Assembly (NCBI GenBank): GCA_049999805.1
Contig: JBNGIO010006223.1
Span: 33,481 to 57,635, forward strand
DNA: 24,155 nucleotides
Direction of reading: 5' to 3'
From: Folioceros fuciformis
Lineage: Eukaryota > Anthocerotophyta > Anthocerotopsida > Anthocerotales
Of this stretch, positions 1 to 9,324 are shown in pieces. The notes beneath the pieces were generated by a model that saw nothing but the letters and a program-made list of their open reading frames with translations, did not search any database and had not been told where the DNA came from. Position 1 is the first letter of the stretch. Every line of letters starts with the position of its first letter. The translations under genes were made by a program, and so were the position numbers.

Positions 1-108
1 AGCGCTCGCTCAGTTCGCTCCACCCGCTCTCACGTGCTCCCTCCCTCCTGTTCTCTTGGTCCTCTTTCTCTTGCCTTCGCCCTCCTTCTCCCTCTTGCTC
101 CTTGCTCC

Positions 109-384
109 TGTAGGGCTATTAAAGCCCAATGCGCTTAGACTAATGTGTTTAGTTTAATATTAGTGTCTAGTTAAGTATCATTTGTTTAGATTAGCTTAAG
201 CTAATCCTTAGGAAGCTTCTTGCACATCTTCATGTGCGCTTCTTTTTGTGAAGCTTCCTTGGGAGCTCTTCTAGAGGGTATAAATACCCCCCTTGAGCTC
301 CATTGCTATTGAGACTCTACGTGAGAGTGTGACCTCTCTTTGTCCTCTCCTCCTTCACCATGTGGCTCCTCTAGCGATCCTTCA
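109..384 (+). repeat. Putative 5' LTR of the copia fragment
   Basis: The segment begins with TG at 109 and ends with CA at 384, directly before a primer-binding-like site. It contains a TATA box at 279-286. At about 276 bp it is a normal size for a copia LTR. The boundaries are inferred from the TG...CA ends and the primer-site position only, because no second LTR in the window is available for comparison. Confidence 0.6.
279..286 (+). promoter_or_regulatory. TATA box of the LTR promoter
   Basis: TATAAATA lies within the putative LTR, about 100 bp before its 3' end. This is where the retrotransposon promoter is expected, with transcription starting roughly 30 bp downstream. Activity is not shown by the sequence. 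Confidence 0.6.
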
Positions 385-386
385 AC

Positions 387-398
387 TAGTATTAGAGC
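387..398 (+). other. tRNA-iMet-type primer-binding site
   Basis: TAGTATTAGAGC differs at two positions from TGGTATCAGAGC, the initiator-tRNA-Met primer site common in plant copia elements. It sits 2 bp after the proposed LTR end, which is the expected position. Confidence 0.65.
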
Positions 399-884
399 AA
401 GGGTGTGGAGCAAGATGGTGTTGGCTCCAAGTGATGGTTGCAGGTTCTCCGTGAGGAAGGCTCCGGAGTGAGACAGCATCCGGGTGCCGTGTGCGGCATC
501 CTGGGGTGCAGGGATCTCCATCCTCGCCGTGCAAGGCATCAGCAGCGCAGAGCGGGAGTGAGAGCCAAGAGCAATGAGGCGCGGGAGTGGCCGCCGCGGT
601 CGGCGAGGCGCGACGACACAGGCATAGGTGTTAGGGGCGTAAGCGTCGCGGACGCCGGGTGCCGGATCAGCACGGACGTCACGGGCGCCAAATCAATCCG
701 GCCACGAGGCCTTGAAATCAATCCAAAGCCGTAGGCGACTAGATTTTGATCGCAAAATTTAGGCCGTCAAGTTGGCTTGTGGACAGCCGAATCGGAACGA
801 ATTGTGAGGGTAACTTTCATGATTACATTACATTTCGACTGATTTCTAACTAGCCTTTTGCTTGATTTGCATCGATTTTGAATC
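399..884 (+). other. Retrotransposon leader, no gene seen
   Basis: This is the untranslated leader between the primer site and gag. It is moderately GC-rich. Short open frames on both strands (for example 438-734) have no recognisable protein character. Confidence 0.5.
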
Positions 885-2158
885 ATGATGTTCTTAGAAA
901 ACGTCATGTTCAATATCGAGAAGTTAGATGGTACTAACTTCCTGTTTTGGAAAGAACAAGTGTATAATGTTCTAGTGCAGAAGAAGCAGATCAAGCCCAT
1001 AAAGTTGCTAGGAGTGAAATCGGTTAGTATGACCCGTGATAAGTGGCAGGATCTAGATGAGCTTGCTAGGTCTACCATCATGCTAACATTATCAAAGTCG
1101 GCCTACTTCAACGTGAAAGACAAGACCACAAGGTACGAGCTATAGCAGAAGTTGTATGACCTGTATGAGAAGCAAAGTGCGGCTTCTCAGGTGTACTGGT
1201 TGAAACAGTTGGTGGACTTGAAGATGAAGGAAGGGACAAGGATGTTCGATCATCTGAATGAGTTCAATACCATTTTCAACCAGCTCTCATCTCAAGGCAT
1301 CTCGTTCCAAGATTCCGTGAGGGCTATGTTTCTGTTGGTCACATACCAAAGAGTTGGGACATGTTTTGTAGAGCTCTGAGTAATTCCGCTCCTGCTAGTG
1401 GTCTTACCATTATAAATATAGAAGGTAGCTTGTTAACAGAGGAGGTGAACAAGAAGAATATGGAACCTTCGAAAGGTTCCAATGCCCCCAAGGTGAGAGG
1501 AAGGTCCACTTCAAAGGGGAAGTACAAGGAGCGAAGTCTTTTCCGTAGCAAATCTCATAGTCGTAACAATGTTGAGTGTTACCATTGTCACAAAAAGGGT
1601 CATATCATAAGGGACTGCGAGAAGTTCAAGAAGGACAAAGGAAAGGAGAAAAAGCAAAGTGACACCAAGGCAAGTCCGAGTATCAAGCATGACGAGATGA
1701 ATTCTGTTGATGATGGAGATGTTTTCATCTCTTCTTCCTTCAATTTTGCGCAAATGACAGCCGTGGATAGTCACTTATTCTCTAATTGGATAATTAACTC
1801 TGGAGAATCTTTCTATGTTACTCCGCATAGGGAGTGGTTTAGCACCTATGATGCTACTAGGAAAGGATGTGTTTGGCTTGGAAATAACTACACATGCGAG
1901 GTTGCAGGCGTTGGTGATGTGCAGGTGAAGTTCAATAACGGATCTTCATTCATACTGAAGGATGTTATGCATGTAGCTCGAAGACTAAAGTGGAGTAAGG
2001 ATATGTTTCTTTTGAAGGTTGGAAAAGCTTTTGTTTGTATTTTTGTATGGATAGAAATGTCACTATTTTTTTATCATATATTGCGTAAAATGGAAAAACA
2101 CTTTTATGATAGATTACTAAAAGTCACAAGATTGGAAAAACTAACATCTTTCTTATAG
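885..2158 (+). pseudogene. Broken copia gag with start of protease/GAG-pre-integrase
   Basis: The frame starts at ATG 885 and shows the plant copia Gag signature (KLDGTNFLFWKEQ, then DELARSTIMLTLS). An in-frame TAG at 1143-1145 falls where the family usually has Trp. The frame resumes at 1152 and then shifts near 1340-1350, after which coding continues in another frame to 2158. That part holds a CCHC zinc knuckle with Cys codons at 1577, 1586 and 1616 and His at 1601. The aspartic-protease motif, normally D-S-G, reads N-S-G at 1796-1804. Family-like sequence ends at MHVARRLK (about 1966-1990), and the remaining 55 or so codons look random. Protease catalysis would be lost even without the stop and the frameshift. 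Confidence 0.85.
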
Positions 2159-3363
2159 TTGGATTGCAAAGTTTAAGCATCATCATGATATCAAGGAGTG
2201 TGCGAAGCATGAGAAGTTGACAATTCACAATCAATCTAAGATAAAATGATAGTTATTAAAAGTATCAAACAAAAATATGAGCTTGAAGAGATATTTAACC
2301 TGAATGAAATTGGGTAGTTTTATAGGTTGGAACTAAACAAAACGTTGGCGATGAAGAGAATGAATGGGAAGAAAACTCTAAGGGTAAGGCTAACTATTGC
2401 TTTGACAATCAATATGGATGGTAGTTATAAGTTACCATCCTTTGTGAATCACAAATTCTTGAGGCCTAGTTGAGCACTAGTTGAAACATTTAGCAAATGG
2501 AGAATCTTGGTATTCCATGGTTAGGAAACACTCAAATGCTTGGATGTCAGTATCTCTTCTATTTGAGTAATTTGTTGAGTAATTGAGTATTTGAGTAATA
2601 CGAGAGTTATGGGCTGCACTAATATATTATTTCTTTTGGTTAATGGTCCAGTGCACAAGATATCGTGTAAGACATAAAGCATATAGAATTATTTTTTTAT
2701 TATTGAAAAAAAAGAAAAAAAAGAATAACCCCAGCAAGGCGAAAAGGTGTTAGCCCCTTAGAACATCATTCTCAAAATATAGGCTTCCAATTACAAGGAT
2801 TGAATTTTTTTCTCGTAATATTTTGGCACATTACTGATCGTTACATATGGACATGGGGCATTACACAATCTTTCAAGGCTATTAGCATCAAACCTAAAGA
2901 GATTCAAAATGATACTTCTCTTCTTCTTTCTTCTCTTATTATTTATACTATGATGAAAATTGTATGGTATATTGATATTAAAGAAAAAGTCAATTAAAGG
3001 AACGTCATTAGACATTGTTGGAAACTCGTATGCTCCTCTTTGGTAATTTATTATTAAAAAAGAAATAAAAAGTTCTATCCAGGAATAAATGATTAAAAAT
3101 GATATGAACAACAGCAAAACAATCAAATAACATATCAAGATTTGTTAACAAGAGATTTATTAACTAGAGATTATATAGAAAAAAAAAACTTCTCGGTCAC
3201 CGGAGGGATTTGGGACTCCGTCATGGAGGACTCGATTAGGGTATTTTCACGTCACCTTGCAAGCTCTCTGTACTGCAAGCAGCTACTCCTGCCAACTGTT
3301 TAACCAGGCAGCGTACGAAAAAATTCAAGGCTGTGAGCCGACTGATGAGAAACGGGTTGCAAT
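2159..3363. other. AT-rich non-coding stretch and 5' flank of TAM41
   Basis: Bases 2159-3190 are strongly AT-rich with many stops in all frames and an A-rich tract at 2703-2725. No coding region, terminal repeat or polypurine tract could be recognised. It may be decayed transposon interior or a second insertion. Composition changes sharply near 3190, where gene-like GC-richer DNA begins. A TATA-like TATATA at 3172-3177 lies about 190 bp before the TAM41 start codon and could be its core promoter, but no initiator or transcript evidence is available. Confidence 0.4.
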
Positions 3364-5354
3364 TTGGAGGAGCTTCGAGCCATGGCGATGCAGGCTCGAG
3401 ACATGGATCTTCATCATGAACCGCCCGCGCCACCACGCGAGCCACAGCTCCCGAGCCTGGCGCATCTGGCGGAGCCTTTGCAATGTCTTCCTCCCGTGGA
3501 TTTTGCGTTCGCTTACGGGTCGGGTGTCTTCGCGCAGCAGGGCAAGGCCTCCACGGATGTCAGTCACAGCTTTCTCTCTGTATTGCGTCGCCATTGCGGC
3601 AAAGGTGGTGAACCCGTTTTCATGAAATTGGACCTCTATGACACTTGCAGGTGCCCATGGTTGACTATATCCTAGCAGTACAGTCTCCAATGGACTGGCA
3701 TTTCCAGGTAGAAAATCTGCTGGCCGATGGTTCTGGATCGACTCTTTACAGAAGTGGTGTTGATGGGATTTCGGTTGACCTGCTTCTTTAGAATTTGGAG
3801 CACAATCCAAATCACTATTCCTCGATTATACGACGCGGAGGAGCCAAGTGGGTCCGTAGTTTCTACTCTCACGCGAATGCCATGATGAAGGGGACGACAT
3901 TTTTGACGATGGTGCGTTGGCATGAGTTTGTCTTCTGCAGGTCTGTTGGATTGCAGACAACGTTGGCGTTGGGGTTCACTTCAACCCTTACGTGCCGTGG
4001 AGGAACAAGGTATCTGTTAGTGGTTCACATGGGTGCGCTGTCGTTTACTTACTGATTGCGTTCGATTGGCCGTTGAACCTGGCGTTTCTACCTCGCAGAT
4101 GATCAAGTATGGTGTGATTAGCACAGAGAATCTAGTGAGGGATATTCTGACCTGGGAGAAGCTCTACATCAGCGGACGTCTTCACAAGCCTGTGGGTCGC
4201 ACTCTGGTGCCAACATGGTTTTGTTCGGCTTGACAACGTCAGGAATCCAACTCACTAAGGCAGCGTACTGTCGTCTTCCAGGTCTCTATCATCGTCGATA
4301 ATCTTGAGTTGGGAGGCGTGAACAAAGTGAATCTGCAAGCCGCTCTATCCGCTGCTCTTTTGTTACTTCCTTCAGAGTTCTCAGAGGTCAGATGGGAACC
4401 TAACATTACTTTTCACATTACCATGGATTTGCATTCGAATACGTTGTTTGTGATTGTATCTGTCGCTTGAATCCACGTACCTCACTTACGAATGGAACTT
4501 GTGTTTTTTAGTTTGTGCTACCTGAGGTATTTTGCAGGAAGATCTGTTGACTACAATTTGTAGTATCTCGTACATGGGTGACATCCGCATGTTTTTTGCT
4601 GAAGATAAGCACAAGGTGATTCACAGCTTTACTGCATTTCCATACAGAGTGTCTCCTGTGAAGTGACAGGTCTGCCATGACTTATGCCTTGACCCCCGTT
4701 TTGTATTGTGAAGGTGCGGAACATTGTGAGAGGCAGTGCTAAACAGTTGCATAATCTTTACAAGAAATCGATGTACAACTCTTCTGCCGCTGGACTCTTG
4801 TCGTTACCGTCGACCTTCCGGACAGACCTGCAGTCCAAGCTCCTTCAGGTTGGCAAGAATTTTCTCTCATTGGTGGCACTGCGCTTGAGGAGTACGATCT
4901 GATCCAGGCATATGATGCAGGATGGTGGCAGAGATTCGAGGTGCTCCTTAATAAGTGCCCTACCCTCCTCTGTGTTGGACAAACTGGCTCTCGCAGTTGG
5001 GTTGTCAAATTCAGACAGGGAACTTGGTGATTCCTCAGTCTTCGTTTGTTGTTCACACGAATCATGGAGGATATAGGCGCCGCGTTTACTACATTCTAAT
5101 GCTCCTGTTTGTGGACCACTCTCTGTTCTCGGTTGTTAAGTCACTGATAGAGCTTCCCTTTGACAGGTTTAGAAAGAGCGGAAGCCGTGCTGCAACAGGG
5201 AGGTTATGAGCTGTTGTTAAAGCGTACTCTGCGGCAGACAGTGCGAGCTTCTAGTTTTAGGCAGATGGTGTCAGGTTTCTTTGCTGCTGGCAGTTCAAAT
5301 GCTGTGAAATATGTGGCTCGGAAAGCATCCAAAGCTTGGCTGTCAAGGACTTGA
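3364..5354 (+). CDS. TAM41: Mitochondrial phosphatidate cytidylyltransferase (TAM41/MMP37 family)
   Basis: TAM41 makes CDP-diacylglycerol from phosphatidic acid and CTP at the inner mitochondrial membrane, the first committed step to cardiolipin. Exons: 3364-3558, 3651-3707, 3792-3851, 3941-4009, 4099-4191, 4282-4386, 4538-4615, 4714-4848, 4921-5026, 5167-5354. This gives about 361 residues, normal for the family. Diagnostic blocks appear in order: [14 protein letters not shown] (nucleotidyltransferase Gly-Ser at residues 52-53), MVDYIL with Asp70, [59 protein letters not shown], and a C-terminal [13 protein letters not shown]. All junctions except 9/10 are phase 0. The start is uncertain: ATG codons at 3364, 3382 and 3388 are all possible, and no clear mitochondrial presequence is visible, so an upstream exon is conceivable. 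The gene is convergent with the Tm-1-like gene, with 132 bp between the stops. Confidence 0.92.
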
Positions 5355-5486
5355 CTCTTCCACGGAACGAGTTAGAAGACGCGGCACAGTTGCAAAACAA
5401 AGTTCCTACGCACGGGTCGGATTCCTATTGTGGGATTTGCAAAACAGAAGGTCCAACCAGGATATTTGTTGCCCCTATCCACAAAT

Positions 5487-8400
5487 TTAGCGGAGCTTAA
5501 CTTGCTTGAATTCTCGCATGGTGCTGATGATGGCCGTCTCTACTGGCAATCGCTCCATGCTTGATGCACCGTAGAATCCATGCACCCCACTCTTTTGAAT
5601 AACGAAGGCTGCTTCCTCAGCACCTGATATGGGGCCTGCAGCATAAAACCAAATGGATGGAGGAGTGTCAGCAGGCACTTATCTCCGTCTTCTCGGCAGT
5701 TTATGGTATTCATTGATGCATTCTTTGGCTTGTTGTAACTTCTTCCACATTTACCTCCATGGCATAGGACGAGGATGTTCGGTTTTATCTCCTGGGCAGC
5801 TACAGCTATGGCCTTCACTCTTTGCGCGCTTTCTTCCAAAGATAAGGCAGTTTTTGCCCCTATCGACCCAGCAGTTGTCAAGCCCATGTGAGCTACGATG
5901 ATGTCCGCCCCTGCGGTGGCCATTTGCCGAGATTCTGCCTCGTTGAATACATACGGTGTAGTTAGCAAACCCAGATCATGAGCTTGCCGTATCATATCCA
6001 CTTCGAGCCTGCCACAATCTGCAAACGTTAGCTGGATGCCAGCCCAGGAACTCAATGCCCAATGAAAGACATTTTCAAGAACGTACCCGTAACCCATTCC
6101 AGTCTCCTCCAGATTCTGACGAAAGTTGCCGTCGATTATGCCAACGGTAGGGAAGTTTTGGATGCCTACAAATCCCATGTCCGCAAGTTGCCGCAGGAAG
6201 CTTCTAATTTGACGAAAGGGATCAGACGCGCACACTCCAGCAAGGACAGGCACCCTCTTCACAACCTGCAATTCCAGGGAGTTGCAGCTGTTGAGGAGGG
6301 TGGAAATGGTTGGGCTTGCAAGCACAGAGAACATCGGGGGCTACAAGAACCATACTGGTAGAATTTCACTCGCCATGTCCACAAGCACAGCGTTTGCATC
6401 CTTGTAGGGCATCAGACCAGCCAGAGAACCTCGGCCAGCCATCCTGAATCGACCTGAGTTGTACAGAATGATCAAGTCAGCTCCACCTTCCTCTTCAAAC
6501 TTTGCAGAAATCCCCGTCCCTGCGCCTGCACCAATAATGGGAATGCCACGAGAGATCTGTCTCCTCAACCTCTGCAGCACCAAGGACCTTGGCAAACTTC
6601 CTGAGTCTTCGGCCTTAGTTACGTCAAAGGAAAGGGAGCGTTGCGGCACTGCACATTCATCTGTGGTAGCGCCTTGGTCTGGAAGCTTGTGCACTGTCTG
6701 TGCTACATCTATTTCTGAGGACATGGAGGAAGTTTCTTGATGGTTCTGAACATTTAAAGGCTCCTCACTCGTTGGCACCTCAACGACTGATGAGTTCGAG
6801 GTAATGCACAGAAACTCCTGCACAAGAGCTTCAGCAAAATCCAGGTCGTTGATGTGGAACGGTTTGCGGTGAACCTACAGTAGTGTAACGCCCGAACGTG
6901 CACTTAGCCCATAAGCTAGTTCCCACATCGAAACGGAATGCAATAGTGGTCACTCACTTGACGGTCAGCTGTTTGATGGACTGCTTGCTGTAGTTGGTTG
7001 TACAGGGCTTCTCGTGCTTCAGGATCGTAGAAGGGCATACCCGAGGCATCAAGTGCAGAGACGCCATGGTCGGGAAGCAGAACTCTCACAGGGGCGGTCG
7101 ATTTGTTAAGAGCATCAGCAATGAAGTTTGCAAACTTCTTGTTTTCCTCCACCGTTGTTCGCATGACAGTCACCTTATGATGATCACCCCACACACACAT
7201 CACCAAACATAAGACAGTCAGTTGGAAACGTTGCAGATGCAAAGCCTATCAGTGACGACCATTGAACCTTTTCATTGTGAGCGTGAAGCTGTCTTGTGCT
7301 GAACTCAGCTGGTATACTGTTGCGCTCCCAAAAGTTCACTATGTCCAAAGCTCCAACACTGACGACCAGAGGAATACCCATTTGAATCATGGCTTCAAAC
7401 CTGTTGCTCTTACAAGGCATGACTCCCCCCACGACATAGTCGGCTACCTCCGTGGTGGTGATGTCTATGACGCCCTGCAAGCCAAGGCAGCGTAAAACCT
7501 CCTTGTAGTACAGAATATGACAATCCTCATACATGTACACAGGGCAACACTAGCGTCCAGCAGCCAGCGCAACACCTGAAGAAGACCTTGAGTCACCATG
7601 CTTTCCATCGCTTGACCGCCAATGCCGGTGGCATGAAACACGAGTGACTCGAACCCAGCATGTCTCAGCTTCGTCTGCACGGCATTCACACAGGGAGTTG
7701 TGACACCGAACATTGTCAAGCCCACCGTGGGCCTTTCTGCCCCGGAGCCAGACTCGGACTGCTTTCCATCCACCTTGTTCCTGATAATGCCAGCCACCAT
7801 GCCCGCCAAAGCAGAAGCAGAATTGTTTAGGATACGCGAGCTGACGGGGTTCGGGCCACTCAAGTCCACCACAGATGGCCACAGAACAAGATCCGAATCC
7901 TGGATGAAGGGTCCCGTATTCCCGCTGGCTATTGTGGAGACCAGAATCTTTGGCACCCCTATAGGAAGTTCCCGGAGAGCTGGTGCTATGAGAGCTGACC
8001 CGCCAGAGCCACCGATTCCTATAGCACCAGCCACCCCGCCCTGGGCGCGGAGGAATTCCCGAAGGGCCACGCTGAGCACAGACACCGCAGAGCCTCTGTC
8101 ACTCGGGAGACTTGTGAACGACCTCAAGGATGCATCTGGGTGGCGGGACAGAACGTGCTGTCTGCTGACATGCGAGTGTCCACTTGCAGGTTCCACTACA
8201 GCAGCTTGGGATGCAGACACGTCCACGGTGACAACGTTCACCTGCACAGAAAGCACATTGTATGACTGGATAGTGCGAAGGAGCAGCATTGCGCTGCCCC
8301 GCCCCCGCAGTCTGGACAAGCTCCAAGCTAGGTTGAGGCTTGGTTGAGAGGCCACTTACCTGTCCTTGGGCTGCGGGACAGAAGAGAGCGAGGTGGGAGG

Positions 8401-8512
8401 ACACCTGCTGAGCGACATAGAGAAGCTCCTGGCCCTTGGTGTCAAGAGTCCCTATGCAGTAGATTGTCAGCCTGGACGACGGCGATGCTGGAGCTGCAGC
8501 TGGTGCAGCCAT
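5487..8512 (-). CDS. Tm-1-like protein: UPF0261 domain fused to a TIM-barrel domain
   Basis: The family includes tomato Tm-1, which binds tobamovirus replication proteins and blocks RNA replication, and uncharacterised homologues across plants. The native metabolic role is unknown. Exons in transcript order (- strand): 8512-8360, 8241-7576, 7474-7268, 7173-6958, 6874-6356, 6265-5755, 5635-5487, giving about 806 residues against about 754 in tomato Tm-1. Residues 14 to about 415 form the UPF0261/Tm-1 ATP-binding domain ([65 protein letters not shown]). A Ser/Glu-rich linker spans about 440-515. Residues 520-806 form the TIM-barrel domain ([61 protein letters not shown]). I chose ATG 8512. An in-frame ATG at 8611 would add 33 poorly conserved residues. 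The gene is divergent from HMG-CoA lyase. Confidence 0.95.
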
Positions 8513-9324
8513 TTCCGTCTTCCTCCGGGTCTGGGTCGCCGTCGCTGCAGTTGGGAGGAGAGCCAAGTAAATGTGCTGGGACCAGCCTCGAGCGTCGGAC
8601 AAGTGGCACAACTATGGGGCACAAAAGTCGGGTGCAGGGCGTATTTTTCATAGTGAGAACGGAATTATTGCTGGACCACCAACCACATTGCATTCGGTAG
8701 GTGATCGATGACGCCACTTCAAAGCAGCTCGTTTCTGGTGACTGCTGAAATTGCTGGGATTCGTTACCGACAGAGGACGATAAAAAGAGTCTTTCGATGT
8801 ACTGGCGAACCTTCTGGACGGCACGTTATCTGAATCTCATGAGTCCACAAGGGGGTGGGAGCAAACAGAACGTACACCGAGAACAGGTGGTTGTCTTGGA
8901 CTTCGTTTTCGTCAGCCTAGTGTCTTAGCCACTGCCCGTCTCTTGCGATGCTCGCTTGTGGTGCTATCGGCTTGGTGGAGATCGAGCAAGCTTTTCGTGG
9001 GAGCAAACCTCCGAGCATCAGAGAATTGGGGGCTGTTAGCTAGTCGCTGTCTCTGAAACAGAAGGGCCTTGCAATTGCAATCACTTAAGATGGAGTCTGT
9101 TTTGTTTGGATGGGCTCTATCTTAAGTGAGATTGACCGCAGATTCATCGAGGTTTGTGAGCTTGGATTTTCGTGGTAGCAGGTGCTGCTGCTGCCCACCT
9201 CAGACGGTATCCATGTAAGCTCACGGAGGTGATCTGGACGATTACTTGGGCAGCAACTTCGGATTGCGCCTGTTTACCTCCTCCCATGTTCCTGGACCTT
9301 TCCTAAACACAGCGATCTGCACAC
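8513..9324. promoter_or_regulatory. Shared divergent promoter region of Tm-1-like and HMG-CoA lyase genes
   Basis: About 0.8 kb separates the two start codons, which point away from each other, so both promoters and 5' leaders must lie here if the proposed starts are right. No convincing TATA box was seen on either strand. A 17-bp imperfect inverted repeat occurs at 9081-9129. Short open frames such as 8442-8717 (- strand) look like chance frames. Confidence 0.5.
9081..9129. repeat. Imperfect inverted repeat (dyad) in the divergent promoter
   Basis: The left arm is 9081-9097 (TCACTTAAGATGGAGTC) and the right arm is 9113-9129. They match at 15 of 17 positions, including 11 contiguous bases, with a 15-nt loop. 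It could be a transcription-factor dyad, a leader hairpin or the remnant of a small foldback element. Function is not shown. Confidence 0.6.

Larger units (their letters stand above)
109..2158 (+). mobile_element. Degenerate Ty1/copia LTR retrotransposon, 5' part only
   Basis: What is seen is a putative LTR, then a primer-binding-like site, a gag-type reading frame with a CCHC zinc knuckle, and the first part of a protease or GAG-pre-integrase region. This is the gene order of Ty1/copia elements. The usual integrase, reverse transcriptase and RNase H are absent: recognisable similarity stops near 1990, and AT-rich sequence with no similar frame follows. No 3' LTR, polypurine tract or target-site duplication could be identified, so the right boundary is arbitrary (end of the last open frame). 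Bases 1-108, left of the LTR, are pyrimidine-rich and show no gene. The copy carries a nonsense codon, a frameshift and a changed protease active-site residue, so it cannot make its own proteins. Confidence 0.85.

Noticed and set aside
2640-2730. A-rich tract considered as a polypurine tract or retroelement poly(A) tail
   Set aside because: No LTR follows it, no retroelement coding precedes it in frame, and similar A-runs are scattered through the AT-rich block.
3325-3810. 161-codon - strand frame
   Set aside because: It lies antisense to TAM41 exons 1-2 and the introns around them, which carry clear family motifs on the + strand.
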